Below are positions 1 through 11,900 of a stretch of 64,000 nucleotides of DNA, piece by piece (the first letter of the stretch is position 1; every line of letters starts with the position of its first letter). The DNA comes from Crossaster papposus (lineage: Eukaryota > Echinodermata > Asteroidea > Velatida > Solasteridae): positions 1,550,001 through 1,614,000 of the forward strand of contig JBAIAA010000441.1 of assembly GCA_037893245.1 (NCBI GenBank), given 5' to 3'. Below the pieces are notes generated by a model. It did not search any database, was not told where the DNA came from, and worked only from the letters and a program-made list of their open reading frames with translations. A program made the position numbers and the translations under genes.

Positions 1-790
1 AAATTATTATCCTCGGTGGTTTTTCTTCGGGCGAATTTTCACCGTTTTTATCACTACAAACTTAAACACGAATGTGTTGCAACGAACCGAAACTTGGAAT
101 TTTAAGACTCGGTGTCGTATTTCGAAACTCGCTGTTTTCCCGGGCGGATTGAGCGGATAAGTTAGCACGTTACAATCACATACTCGTTTATCCGCTGTGC
201 TTACTTCTCCTGATGCCGGGCTACCAACAGAGGGCGCTATCATCATATTGTTCATCGCATTTATGACAAAATTTGGCTGATTTCAGGACCAATTTTCGTT
301 AACTGGTCACCCAGATAACTATATACTATAGGGAAAAGACAACTAAATTGGGCAACATGATCAACAAAGATTGGTAAATAATTTAATTTGAAGATTGTAG
401 CAAGTTGTTTTTATCAGTAGGGATGATGAACTGAACTGAGGAGAAGTTTTAATTATATCTCTGAGCGCCCACATGAGGCGGACTATGTATAAATCTTGTT
501 GATAAATACACAAATATTCGTTGTTATTATTATTATTATAAATAAATGCAACAGGCAACTGTACACTTTTAAAACACATTTTTTTTGACCCTATAAAGTC
601 GGCGAAAATGTAAAACCACTGCGCAATTTTGCGCATGCGTGTTGAAGCGAAATGTTCCTTTCGGAGAAGTGAGCACCCCGGAGAAGTGAGACCGCCACAC
701 CGCCATTAAACAGCATTGTGGGGTGTATGTAAATCAATATTGATGGGGAATTGGCAACGTGTATATAGGGTGAATTAAGGTTAAGCAGAT
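1..790. other. Intergenic sequence with dispersed repeat fragments
   Basis: No gene is visible. The first 130 bases match a dispersed repeat also found near 4340-4440 and 55070-55200 (cctcggt...gttgcaacgaacc). The stretch near 700-735 (cattaaacagcattgtgggg) matches 4447 and 55207. A short TTA microsatellite lies near 525-540. Open frames here are short and have no recognisable domains. Confidence 0.6.
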
Positions 791-795
791 CATGC

Positions 796-2090
796 AGTTT
801 ATCTAGTCTCTATCTCTAGTCTCTATTATTTGTCTAGGAAAAATGGACATTGTGATATTTAGCCCAGCAAACCAAAACTGGGTAAAAATGGTGTGTCCAT
901 TAATTGGGCGGAAAAGTAGTTAAAGGGTTGCCTAACATAGACGTGAACAAGTTCAAGAAAATCCCCAAAATACATTTTAATTATTAATGATTACTGTAAG
1001 CAACAAAAATCTTTAATTTGGGTGGTTTCCTTGAACTTGTTCAAGTCTCTCACCTTCGGCAACCATTCACCTATCTTTTAGCCCAATTTATGGACACACC
1101 ATTTTCCCCAGTTTTGGTTTGCTGGGCTAAATATCACTATGTTATCATTGTCGTACCCCTCTGCCACATATCGTGCTGGGTATAAAAAAAGTCTCTATAA
1201 TAGTCTATAGTCTCTAGTCTCTGTAGTCTCTATATAGTACCCAGTCTCTATCTCTAGACTCTAGTCTATATCTAGTCTCTATAATAGTCTCTATTTTACC
1301 TGGACTATATCTAGTAGCCTGTAGTCCCTAGTCTCTATATATTCATTCATAGTCTCTATGTAGTCTATAGTCTCTTTCTAGTCTCTAGTCTCTAGTCTCT
1401 ATATAGTCTCTACAGTCTCTAGTATTTAGTAGCTAGTAGTCTCTAAACATTTCTCTAGCCTCTGTAGTCTCTAGTCTCTATAATAGTAAATGGTCTCTAT
1501 ATAGTCTCTAGTCTCTATATAGTCTCTATAGTCTCTATAAAGCTTCTATACAGTTCATAATAGTCTCTATAAATAATAGTCTCTAGTCTCTATTATTATA
1601 GTCTCTATAGTCTCTAGTCTCTAGTTTCTATATAGTCTCTAGTATCCATTCTGTAATATAGTCTCTAGTCTCTATATAGTCTCTATGTAGTCTATAGTCT
1701 CTAGTCTCTATGTAGTCTCTAGTCTCATATAGTCAGTCTCTATAGTCTCTTTAGTCCCTATAGTCCCTGTCTCTAGTCTCGATATAGTCTCCAGTCTCTA
1801 TCTCTAGACTCTAGTCTCTAGTCTTAATAGTCTCTATAGTCTCTAGTCAAAAATAGTCTCTGTACTCTCTATAGTCTCCGTATAGTCTCGAGTCTCTATA
1901 TTGTCTCCAGTCTCTATATAGTCTTTATGTAGTCCATAATAGTCTCTATAAATAATAGTCTCTAGTCTCTAAATATAGTCTCGTCTCTCTATAGTAGTCT
2001 CTATACAGTCTCTAATTTCTAGTCTCCAGTATCTAGCCTATCAATAGTCTCTAGTCTCTATATCGTCTGTAGTCTCTATTATATATTAAC
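796..2090. repeat. AGTCTCT(ATAT) minisatellite array
   Basis: The stretch is built almost entirely of AGTCTCTA-type units with variable ATAT spacers and degenerate copies, interrupted by a MITE at 852-1138. The same array type recurs at 48771-49060, 49575-49843, 50365-50502 and 52142-52560. The last 270 bases (from about 1822) match 52318-52556 in order of variant units, so they belong to the segmental duplication that carries both receptor genes. Confidence 0.9.
852..1138. mobile_element. MITE with about 57-bp terminal inverted repeats
   Basis: The left end reads gtgatatttagcccagcaaa and continues to a tgtgtccat...ttgggc block. The right end is its reverse complement over about 57 bases with few mismatches. 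There is no coding capacity. A right-half copy lies at 48201-48305. It is inserted in the minisatellite. Confidence 0.8.
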
Positions 2091-2150
2091 TATTATCTTC
2101 TATTTGTGAAGCTACATCATCACCAAGTTTCGGCGGATTACTGAATTCGT

Positions 2151-2168
2151 TGCAACATGGCGCCGCCT
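2151..2168 (+). promoter_or_regulatory. Possible YY1-like promoter motif upstream of gene 1
   Basis: The text gcaacatggcgccgcc resembles the CAANATGGCGGC motif bound by YY1 and often found at transcription starts. It lies about 740 bases upstream of the ATG and is kept in gene 2 (52625-52642). The small frame starting at its ATG stops after 13 codons. Promoter function is inferred only from motif and conservation. Confidence 0.25.
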
Positions 2169-2507
2169 TCCAGTGACATAACTACGGTGTTTCTGTGACT
2201 GTTAACCTTTGAGTAAATTATACAGACAGAGGCGATTGTGAAATGATGGTTGGTTTTGAAGGGGAATTCCATTATTTTGTTCACGTTCAGAAAGTGACGC
2301 CAACCGTTAAGAACGCACTGGGAGCTGGATCTTGTTGATTTTATACGAATCAGCAGTTTTTTTTGCTTATGGAAAATTCCTTTTGACCTTTACATCAAGT
2401 AAATTAATTAAAACATTACACATAAACACAATTTATTTCAAATCAGCAGAAAAGAATACAAAAATACGTGATTAAAAATCGGTGAAAACGAAATACTGTA
2501 TAGGGTG

Positions 2508-2665
2508 TACCCCCCCCCCCCCCCCCCAAAAAAAAAAAAAAAAAAAAAAGGCGGGGAAAAAAAGGGGGACAAAAAGGGAAAAAAAATAAAGAAGAAAAGA
2601 AAAGAAAAAAAAAAAAAACAACAGAAAAAGAAAAGAAAAAAAAAAAAAAAAAAAATTATAATAAA
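2508..2665. repeat. Poly-C / poly-A low-complexity tract
   Basis: A run of about 18 C is followed by about 20 A and then A-rich purine sequence with short G runs. The paralogous site at 52915-52975 is shorter. Translations across it (poly-K, poly-F, poly-P) are artefacts of composition. Confidence 0.9.
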
Positions 2666-2895
2666 TAAAAAAGAGTACAAAGTACAATAGTAACGTCTGG
2701 AACCAATACTAACCTACTAACCACGGGCGGACGACATAAATAAAAGGCCTCATTCATGTTCACGGTACGCACGCGACGCGTTCATCGCATAGGGCTACCT
2801 GTGCTTTATAACACGAATCTGCACTTTGGCTATTGGAGATAAACATTAGTGCTTTTTTTGTAAAAAAAAAGGGGAAGAATATCCATACTTGAGAA

Positions 2896-2979
2896 ATGGC
2901 GTGGACAATATCAGGAGCTAGGCTATTTGTGATGGTGGTGATTGGGTTTACACCGTTGATGTCAGTCGGCAAAGCCCAG
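2896..2979 (+). CDS. Gene 1 exon 1: signal peptide
   Basis: 28 codons starting at ATG 2896: a short polar start, a hydrophobic core (LFVMVVIGFTPLM) and a small-residue end (SVGKAQ), as in secretory signal peptides. It ends CAG before gtaaga, phase 0, matching the phase-0 acceptor of exon 2. The 53213 copy in gene 2 differs at one residue (I5 to R). I chose this ATG because it is conserved and precedes the hydrophobic core directly. Confidence 0.8.
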
Positions 2980-5900
2980 GTAAGAATCACTGTTAGGTCC
3001 AATGGGATTCAAACAACATTCTCTGCAGTAATTGTGGTCTCCGTATGCTGCGTTATACTACTACTAGCGCAGCATACGGGCCACACTGTATTGTGAGGCT
3101 AAGTTTCAGGAAGCATAGGCTAGAAGTTGCAGAACTGGACATGAAAGTCAGAAATCTCATGCGTCTTAATCCAGTTATAGTTAGAATAATTGCATGTTAG
3201 AACATTTGAATAATTATTTAGTAAGTTAACCCCTCAAGTGTTAGCTGGAGATCGACTTGGTTAAGATCAAATTCTCGAATCGTGAAATAGCACTCGTCTG
3301 AACATTGGAGACAAAACAATAATACAGAGTAACATTCGTTTTATCTCGAAAAGATCGCTGTGGTACTCATGCTTCGACAATAGTATTTTAATTTTAAAAT
3401 AAAACGATTATACTCTTAATTGCATTGTCCCCATTTTATATTACTTTGGGAATGACAGAAATTGCAATACGAGAATAATACAAAACATTGGGAAATGTCC
3501 GTGCTCCCGCACGCCCCCCCCCCCCCCCCTAATTTCCCTCAGAGACCTTTTTGTTTGAGGGTAGCGTACTAATGTATAGGCCGTGTTTGCACTGGTGTTT
3601 TTGTTTCTCTTTGAAAAAATATATTGAGTAAATCCTTTTATGTATTCAGTGTTACTAAATGACAATGAAAACAATGTGTATTTAAAAAAAAAAATTATAA
3701 CATCACATTCCACTGAATTTCGAAAAACAACGTCTCTCTCAGATTCCCGTTCACACACAAACTCGAGCGATATATGGGTATGTTTTGTAGTGTACACATT
3801 TAAAAACATAACAATAAAAAGACACTTAATGAATTATTATTGAAATACATTACTTGACTGCATGTACGTAAATAACAGTCTCAATCATTCTGTAAAATCA
3901 TTGCAATCGTTCTCAAGTTAAGAAAAGTGGTGTATACAACCTCTAATATTTGGAGTAAAAAATGGGACTTCCACCAATCAGGGGTTGTTGCGAAATTATC
4001 CTCGGTGATTATATTTCCAGGAAAATTCCAACGTGTTGATTACAAACTCGAACACGAAAGATACAAGCCAAGTAGTCTGGTTTCCTAACCCGATAATTTC
4101 CTGACACAACATTGCTTTGTTTCGTCTGAGGGAAGTCAGCGTACCAGACTATACAAGAACAACATTTGTATTGGTTTTTCCAGCATTTATAATCATATGA
4201 ACACAAAACGTCAGCGTCGCAATATTTACTATACAATCCAAATCCCCTAACCCATCCATTTATGAAAATTACAACAAAATCAAATGGTGTATACAACCTT
4301 TAATACTTGGAACCAAAAAATGGGAAATCCACCATTCGGGGGTTGTTGCGAAATAATCCTCGGGGTTTTTTCGGGGGAATTCCCACTTTTTCTTTACAAA
4401 CTGATGGCGCGAATGTTGCAACGAACCAAAACTTTGATGTTATCGCCATTAAACAGCATTGTGGGTTGTGAATAATTCGGAACCGGCAATCGGTTGGGGT
4501 GGGGGTTTGGGTGGGGGTGGGGGTGGGGGGTGGGGGGAATTCGTTGTCTCATTTTGATCACCACAGGATTTTCAAAATGTAAAACAAATTGCCACAAGTC
4601 AAAGCAGTCGTAGTGAATTATGTCGTACTCTTGTTAGAAGAGTTCGTAGGCATTCATAGAGTCGGAAATGGCAAACAATTATCACGAAATATCACTACGA
4701 CCTTCGTTGTCTCATTTTGATTTTCAAAATGTTACACAGTCACGCAGGCAGTCACGTACGTCACGTAAGCGGCGTTCGACGTCTGCAAATCCTGCATAAT
4801 TAAAATACCCACTCTTCAAATAATGGACATGCTTCTGTGAAATATTTGTAGCCCTTTCCAAGTTGTTTTCTCGCTAATACTCTTCGATTCTTTTATGATA
4901 AAATCTTCTACAAAACTATGTTTATGTCTAGACCCACTGACTATAACTCCTCTTTTTCAAATTTTGGATTTAGCTTGTCGTACTAGAGCCCTACGCAAAA
5001 CAATAAACAATATGCAAAATCTCCTACATGCATCTAACAAAAGTCGCCAAAACCATGAAAAATACTCAACAAAATACCTCAAAATCGTCTTCTATTTGTG
5101 TCCAAGATCAACTTCCGGGGCTTCGGTGATATTCGCGAACAATTCCTGACCTACAAATCAAGACGGTATTAAAAGTAGTTTGCACTGTTGCTCGCCATCT
5201 TAACAATTAAACCAAATTCTGACGAATGCAGTGGCCCTGATGGGACATAATCGGTGGTGAATATTTGTATGCGACGTTGTGAATTTATTTACAAATAGTT
5301 GTAAAAAAAAATTGCGGAGTCATAATTGTTCACGACGTGGCAAATATATTCACTAGTTGTGAAAAATTAACGATGCCACCAAATACTTACGACCAGTCGT
5401 AAATGTTTAATACATTGCAAAAAATAAACACCAATGATTATGTCCCGTCAAGGCCACCATAGGTGCGACAAAATTTGGTTTCATTTTCAAGTGTCAATTC
5501 AATTCAATGTTAGATTTGTTTGCCCTTCGTCTACGTGTATTTACACTGCTGAGTGTTGTTCCAAGGGGTTCTTTCGCAAATCGAAAACAATCCCTGACTC
5601 GGGTGGGACTCGAACGTATAACCTCCTGCTTTCTAGTGCAGATGTCTTACCTCTCAACCACCGAGATAGCCGTGACTGGCTGGCTGGCTAGCTAGCAGAC
5701 TCGAATCCGATTAGCAGGGTGTATCGCAACCAAATGTTTCATAAAATGAATTTGCGTCGGAAGATGTAAATCCAATATCAGATTTCTTTGCCCTTTGGGG
5801 CAACACTGACACAACAGTGTAAATACACGACAGTGAATGACAACACATCTAATACTGAAAGAACAATTACCGTAACTTGATTTGCTCTATTTTGTATCTT

Positions 5901-8900
5901 GCAGAATGCCACTACTGAAGAACCACCCAAGTTCTCAACCAAAGTGCTGTCTGCAGTGGAGACGCAACCACCTTCCTCTACCATTGCTGCCGAGGAATAC
6001 AGTGGTGGTTGTAGTCCGAACTGTGTCGAATGCCTTGGGCCAGCGGAAGGCGAGTGTACCGAATGCAACGAAGGGTTCAGCCTGTCTTTGGTGAGGGGAA
6101 CTGGCCAGGGAATGTGCCACCCAACTCCGTTCGCCGGCGTGGGAGGCGTCCCTGGCTTTATCGCAATTGTTGCCGCTGTTCTGGTCATCTTGCTGGTGGC
6201 GACTTTCTGTTATCGCTTATGTTGTGTAAACACGCTTTCGGTGAGTTTCAAGATCTATATAGGTTTTCCCGGCTATTAAAACAAAAATTACTACAAATTC
6301 ACCAAATCTTACATTAAATTTAGTCCGATGAAAAACATTACACGCTTTAGTCATTTATCATTCAATTTCAAATGTTGGTCACTCTATTTAAGCATTGTTT
6401 CGGGAATATTCGCCATTACAGATCAAATTTGTCCAAGATGTTGCTCAGACAAATTTGATCTATAATGAGGAATAATTCCGACCTGGTGTTTAAAAAAAGA
6501 TGACCAAACTTTGAAATTGAATGATATAAAGTGACTAAATTGGTTTGGTAAAAGCCTGCGAATTTTTGTCTCGGACAAAATTGAATGTGAGAGTTGGTGA
6601 ATTTGTATAAAACATGTTTTAAAATAGCCAGGAAAACACAAACAGTCACATTAACTATCGGAGTTGAATAGGCCTAAATTAAAAGGTGATATACAACATT
6701 TTCTTTTGCTGTAATTTTCAGAAATGTATAGATTTGGCGGTTAATAGTTTATGACAAATATTGTCTCAATGACCTGTGGAAAGTGTTGTGTTCATGGATG
6801 CTAACAACCGTAAAAGCAATTTCCGTTTTTGTAGTCTGGTTTTTTGACCCAATACCAGAGACAAAGTGGTGCAATTATAGACGTTGGGAAAAATGTCAGG
6901 AAACCAGACTAGCTGCCTTAAAACTGGTATTGTTTTCCTCTGTCTTTGATAGTTTGTCTTAACAGCTACGTATGAATTACTTTCCATTCCCTTCTATTGA
7001 TCATGGAGGAATAAGGGCTGATGAGCAAAGTTTTGTCATTGTAAATAAAACCAAAACTTCCGTAAATTGGTCGTTTGTTGCACATATATTACGTAAAGTG
7101 GATACAAATCACCTCGTGATCGCACCACAGAGCATCTGGATTCCAAAATTGTTCACGGGCCCTTCAGCGGTCCCCGGACCCCCACGCCGTAATTGGCTTC
7201 GGGCTTCGCGATCGCTGGAGTCAAGTTTAGAATAGGTAAATGATACGACTCCACGACCCCCATCGCAAAAAAACAACAATAACAACATATTACAATATAC
7301 GAACCACTGCCTGACGCCGGTTGAAAACGAATGCCGTTTTTCTTGCTTTTTTCAGCATCCATGATTGTAAAACTTCGAAAAGGCCAGTTATTAACGATAT
7401 TTTCTATAAAATACAACCCCCCAAATCCACCCATTCATGATAATTTTAAGCAATTACCAATGGTGTATTCTACCTTTAACTCTGCCTGAAAATCATTGGT
7501 TTCATATAAACTCTTACATTGTTGAAGTCAATTGCAGGGCTGCAATTATCTGATGACATAATTCACATTTTAACTTCAGAGTTCATATAAGTTTATGTCA
7601 CGGTTTTGCCATAACCTGGTCGATATTCTGTCACTAATTATGGCATTTACATAATTTCAAAATTCAAAATAATTTCTCCCTGTCAGGAAATGACCTATAG
7701 TTGCTTCAATATAAAATTGTCAATACATGTTAGGAGCCTCTGATTGCCTTTTTTGAAAACTTCTTGTCTTGTAGAACGACTATAGAATGCAGTAAGACGA
7801 ATGGTAATTATTTTACTGTCAACCTGCTTTAAAGTTGTAATCCAAGCAATAATAAATCACCTAATTGCAAGCGTAGGAAAGAAAGTGTAACTTTAAGAAG
7901 GAAAGAAGTTAACCTCCCGAGCCAGAAAAAGATATTTACTAAGAAAAGCAAGTCCAGTCTAATTTTCTTCAACAACAACAAAACTTCTGAGTATTACTGT
8001 TCCCCCAAGCCTTGCTTCACTCAATCTTTCTGTTTTCGTGATTTCATTACACGGCGGAGTTTTGATTTTTTCTTGGATTGCGATTTCACAGGTTCAACTT
8101 CTTTATACAATTATGTAATTGGAATTAAACAAAATTAATCCATAGGAAAAGAGAAATTATCCAGAAGAAAACGTTGAAACTTTGTAATAATATATCCATT
8201 GAGACGTAAGATGAAGACAAATTGTTGAATCCGGTGCCATTTTATAGGGTTTTATTCCATGTATACACACAATTCAACTTTATCAATGAATGCTTTTCTA
8301 ACATTTCTGTTTTGTTTCTTTACATGGCTCATCAGTCACGCATTGGTGCACAGGTAAGTGTAAATTCGATTCGCCTTCACTTTTTAACTTCGGAGTTCAT
8401 ATAAGTTTATTTCACGGTTTTGCCATAACCTGGTCGATATTCTGTCACTAATTATGGCATTTACATAATTTCAAAATTCAAAATAATTTCTCCCTGTCAG
8501 GAAATGACCTATAGTTGCTTCAATATAAAATTGTCAATACATGTTAGGAGCCTCTGATTGCCTTTTTTGAAAACTTCTTGTCTTGTAGAACGACTATAGA
8601 ATGCAGTAAGACGAATGGTAATTATTTTACTGTCAACCTGCTTTAAAGTTGTAATCCAAGCAATAATAAATCACCTAATTGCAAGCGTAGGAAAGAAAGT
8701 GTAACTTTAAGAAGGAAAGAAGTTAACCTCCCGAGCCAGAAAAAGATATTTACTAAGAAAAGCAAGTCCAGTCTAATTTTCTTCAACAACAACAAAACTT
8801 CTGAGTATTACTGTTCCCCCAAGCCTTGCTTCACTCAATCTTTCTGTTTTCGTGATTTCATTACACGGCGGAGTTTTGATTTTTTCTTGGATTGCGATTT

Positions 8901-11900
8901 CACAGGTTCAACTTCTTTATACAATTATGTAATTGGAATTAAACAAAATTAATCCATAGGAAAAGAGAAATTATCCAGAAGAAAACGTTGAAACTTTGTA
9001 ATAATATATCCATTGAGACGTAAGATGAAGACAAATTGTTGAATCCGGTGCCATTTTATAGGGTTTTATTCCATGTATACACACAATTCAACTTTATCAA
9101 TGAATGCTTTTCTAACATTTCTGTTTTGTTTCTTTACATGGCTCATCAGTCACGCATTGGTGCACAGGTAAGTGTAAATTCGATTCGCCTTCACTTTTTA
9201 ACTTCGGAGTTCATATAAGTTTATTTCACGGTTTTGCCATAATCTGGTCGATATTCTGTCACCAATTATGGCATTTACATAATTTCTAAACTCAGAAGAA
9301 TTTGTTACTGTCAGGAAGTGACATAGTTGCTTCGATATAAAATCGTCAATACATGTTAGGAGCCTCTGGGTGCCAAGTACATTCCTGGATCCTGTCTTGT
9401 AGAACGATTATAGAATGCATTAAAACGAATGGTAAGGATTTGACTGTCAACCTGTTTTAAAAAGTGTAAATTTAAAAAGGAAAGAAGTTAGCCTCCCCAG
9501 CCAGAAATAAATATTTTACAAAGTTTATTTTGCATACCGGTTGCATGTGTTCAAAACCAAGTTTATCCCAAATGTTGAAAACATTTTAAGACGATTCCCT
9601 TGGAATACCAACAATAGTATGAAATCATCAGTTGTTTTTATTGTATAAATACACTGATTAATGATGCCTTGTAGATTGGCTACCTTGTGGTTCAGCGCTG
9701 TTGTTCGTCAGTATCGATCGCTTTCCATTTTGCCGCATACATACCTACGCAGTTCATTAATCTTAGTCGCAACCGAACGATTATAGAATGCAGTAAAGCG
9801 AATGGTAAATATTTCACTGTCAACCTGCTTTAAAGTTGCAACCGAAACATTTCGATACGACACGAAAACCTAACATATTTACCTGGAAAAGTCTCTGAAA
9901 AGTGGCCGAACGATCACAACTTTGTGCCATGCCATGTTTGAGTTCTCGTTGCATACAGGTATGAGTGAATATAGAACCAACTATTTAATACTATTATGAT
10001 CAATACATGATCAATTATTTTGTCAGGAAACCAGACTAGCTGCCTTGTTTGTAACTAAAAACTAGTGTTTCTTTCTCTGTCTTTGATAGTTTGTCTTTAC
10101 TCAGTTTTAGCTATACGTATAACTTACATTCCATTCGCTTCTACTGAAATTGAATGGGCTGAAAACGAACCCAATGTGCTTTTTCCGATATTTTGTTCCT
10201 TTTACTCACGATAATAATATGGGCTGGCCCTCCCTCTCATAAATCACCCAACTGCACGCGAAGGGAAGAAAGTGTAACTTTAAAAAGGAAAGAAGTTAAC
10301 CCCTGAGCCAGAAATAGATATTTACAAAGAAAAGCAAGTCAAGTCAAATTTCATTTAACAACAACAAAAACTTCTGAGTATTATTGTTTCCCCAAGCCTT
10401 GCTTCACTCAATCTGTCTGTTTTCGTGATTTCATTACACGACGGAGTTTTGCGGGGAAAAGAGTCTGAAAAGTGGCAGAACGATCTTCAAATTTTTTTGA
10501 AGGACTTTGTGCCATGCCAAGTTCTTGTTGCACACAGATATTAGTGAATATAGAACCAACTGTAATACTATTATGATCAATACACGATATGAATACGACA
10601 TTTTTAGTATTATTGGTTAAAAGTTACCAGCCAATAATCCCCAGTTTGCTTTTAACTTTTTATCCGTTTCGGTTGTCAGATAAAAACATAATTTCCGAAT
10701 GCAATATAATTTCGCTCTGTCCGAAACTTACATCACAAGTTTAAATATAAATGGTCATTAAATTGTATGAACATCTGAATGATCAAGTACACCCTTTGAC
10801 GCTGCCTTGAAGAATAAAAGAAATGACAAAATGTCACCGTCAACCAGCTTTAAACATCCAACAAATATATCGTTGTCTTAGAAAGATCGAGATTGTCGTG
10901 ATGCGACTGTTGACACGGCGACTGCGATGAGGAGTTGTCTGTCGTTTGAGCTCCTTTTGCATAAAACAATAGGGAATAGAATCAATCATAAATATGACCA
11001 ACACACTATATAAATATGATAAGGTTCGTTTTATTGATTGCGAGCTTACCAAATGTAGTTTACTGGGATTCCAAGTAACTACAGACAGGGACGTAGCGAT
11101 TAGGGAGAGAGTGGGTGGTCTCACACATTCCCAATAATTTCTCTCGGTCGGCATTTCGAGCCCCAGTCGGCAACTGACCTGTACCACATAAACTCAGTCG
11201 GCAAATGGGCCACCAAATTAATAATTTGGTGGCCCATTTGCCGATTGAGGCTCTAAATGCCGACTGAGTATTCTTTCCCTGCCCATCTTCATTTTTTTTT
11301 TACGACTTTGTGCCATGTTGCGACCCCCGCAATATAACATATTTTCCCATCTTGTTTTATTTAATACAGGATGAAGACGAAGGCGTACCTGCATATGTAA
11401 GGACAACTCGTTTTATTTCTTTGGAGGGTGCAGCTGTCTATATATCTCAGTCAGCCAAACACCTATGTTCACCCTGCCACTTAGTTTTTTGAGCATGCCA
11501 CTGCGCATGTTAATACCGGGCCTGTCGAAACGAAGTGTTTAGGCCATAGTCATAATTATTTTGTAGGCCCTAACTAGCACCAATTTCTAAGCTTTGACTG
11601 GTAAAGCGGGTGTCACACATGATAGACCTAAACTCCCGATCAGCGCACAACCTTCACGATCTAAATTTGTTTAAATCGCGAGGAGAACGTAGGAAATGTC
11701 GAACCAAAATAACAAATGTCACGAGGTGAAGTCCAACTCACGTTTGTTAAGAACTATACACTCGTGTATCGCTCTGAAAGGTTTTGAGTGGAACGCCACA
11801 CTCCCATCGCTCCGACCATGTCCCATCATTAATTCCACTTTTTAACCCTCTCATGTGACCGATCACTCTTCTTATTATCTTCAATTATTCATGCGCAATA

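Larger units (their letters stand above)
1822..7440. repeat. Segmental duplication, copy A (5' part of gene 1)
   Basis: Colinear with 52318-58230. It includes minisatellite variants, the putative promoter region, exon 1, intron 1, a SINE, exon 2, the foldback after exon 2 and the start of the module array. The two copies differ by point changes, homopolymer lengths and element insertions. Copy B alone has MITEs at 53441-53656 and 54578-54765. Confidence 0.85.
7573..9200. repeat. Recent 814-bp tandem duplication of a microexon module
   Basis: 7573-8386 and 8387-9200 are almost identical (I see differences only in the first few dozen bases). They give two identical 60-residue frames 814 bases apart and two copies of the SRIGAQ microexon. 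The next module (from 9201) is clearly more diverged. Confidence 0.92.

Noticed and set aside
2438..2690. Open frames of poly-Phe, poly-Lys and poly-Pro on both strands
   Set aside because: They arise from the C and A homopolymer tracts and have no other content.
5594..5678. Functional tRNA gene
   Set aside because: Loop and stem lengths are off and a diverged copy exists at the paralogous site; SINE or pseudogene is more likely.
5778..6188. 136-codon minus-strand frame opposite exon 2 (also 56551-57018)
   Set aside because: Shadow of the well-supported plus-strand exon with conserved splice sites and signal/helix pattern.
11193..11249. Transcription terminator hairpin
   Set aside because: Bacterial-type terminators do not apply; it lies in an intron and is absent from the paralogue.
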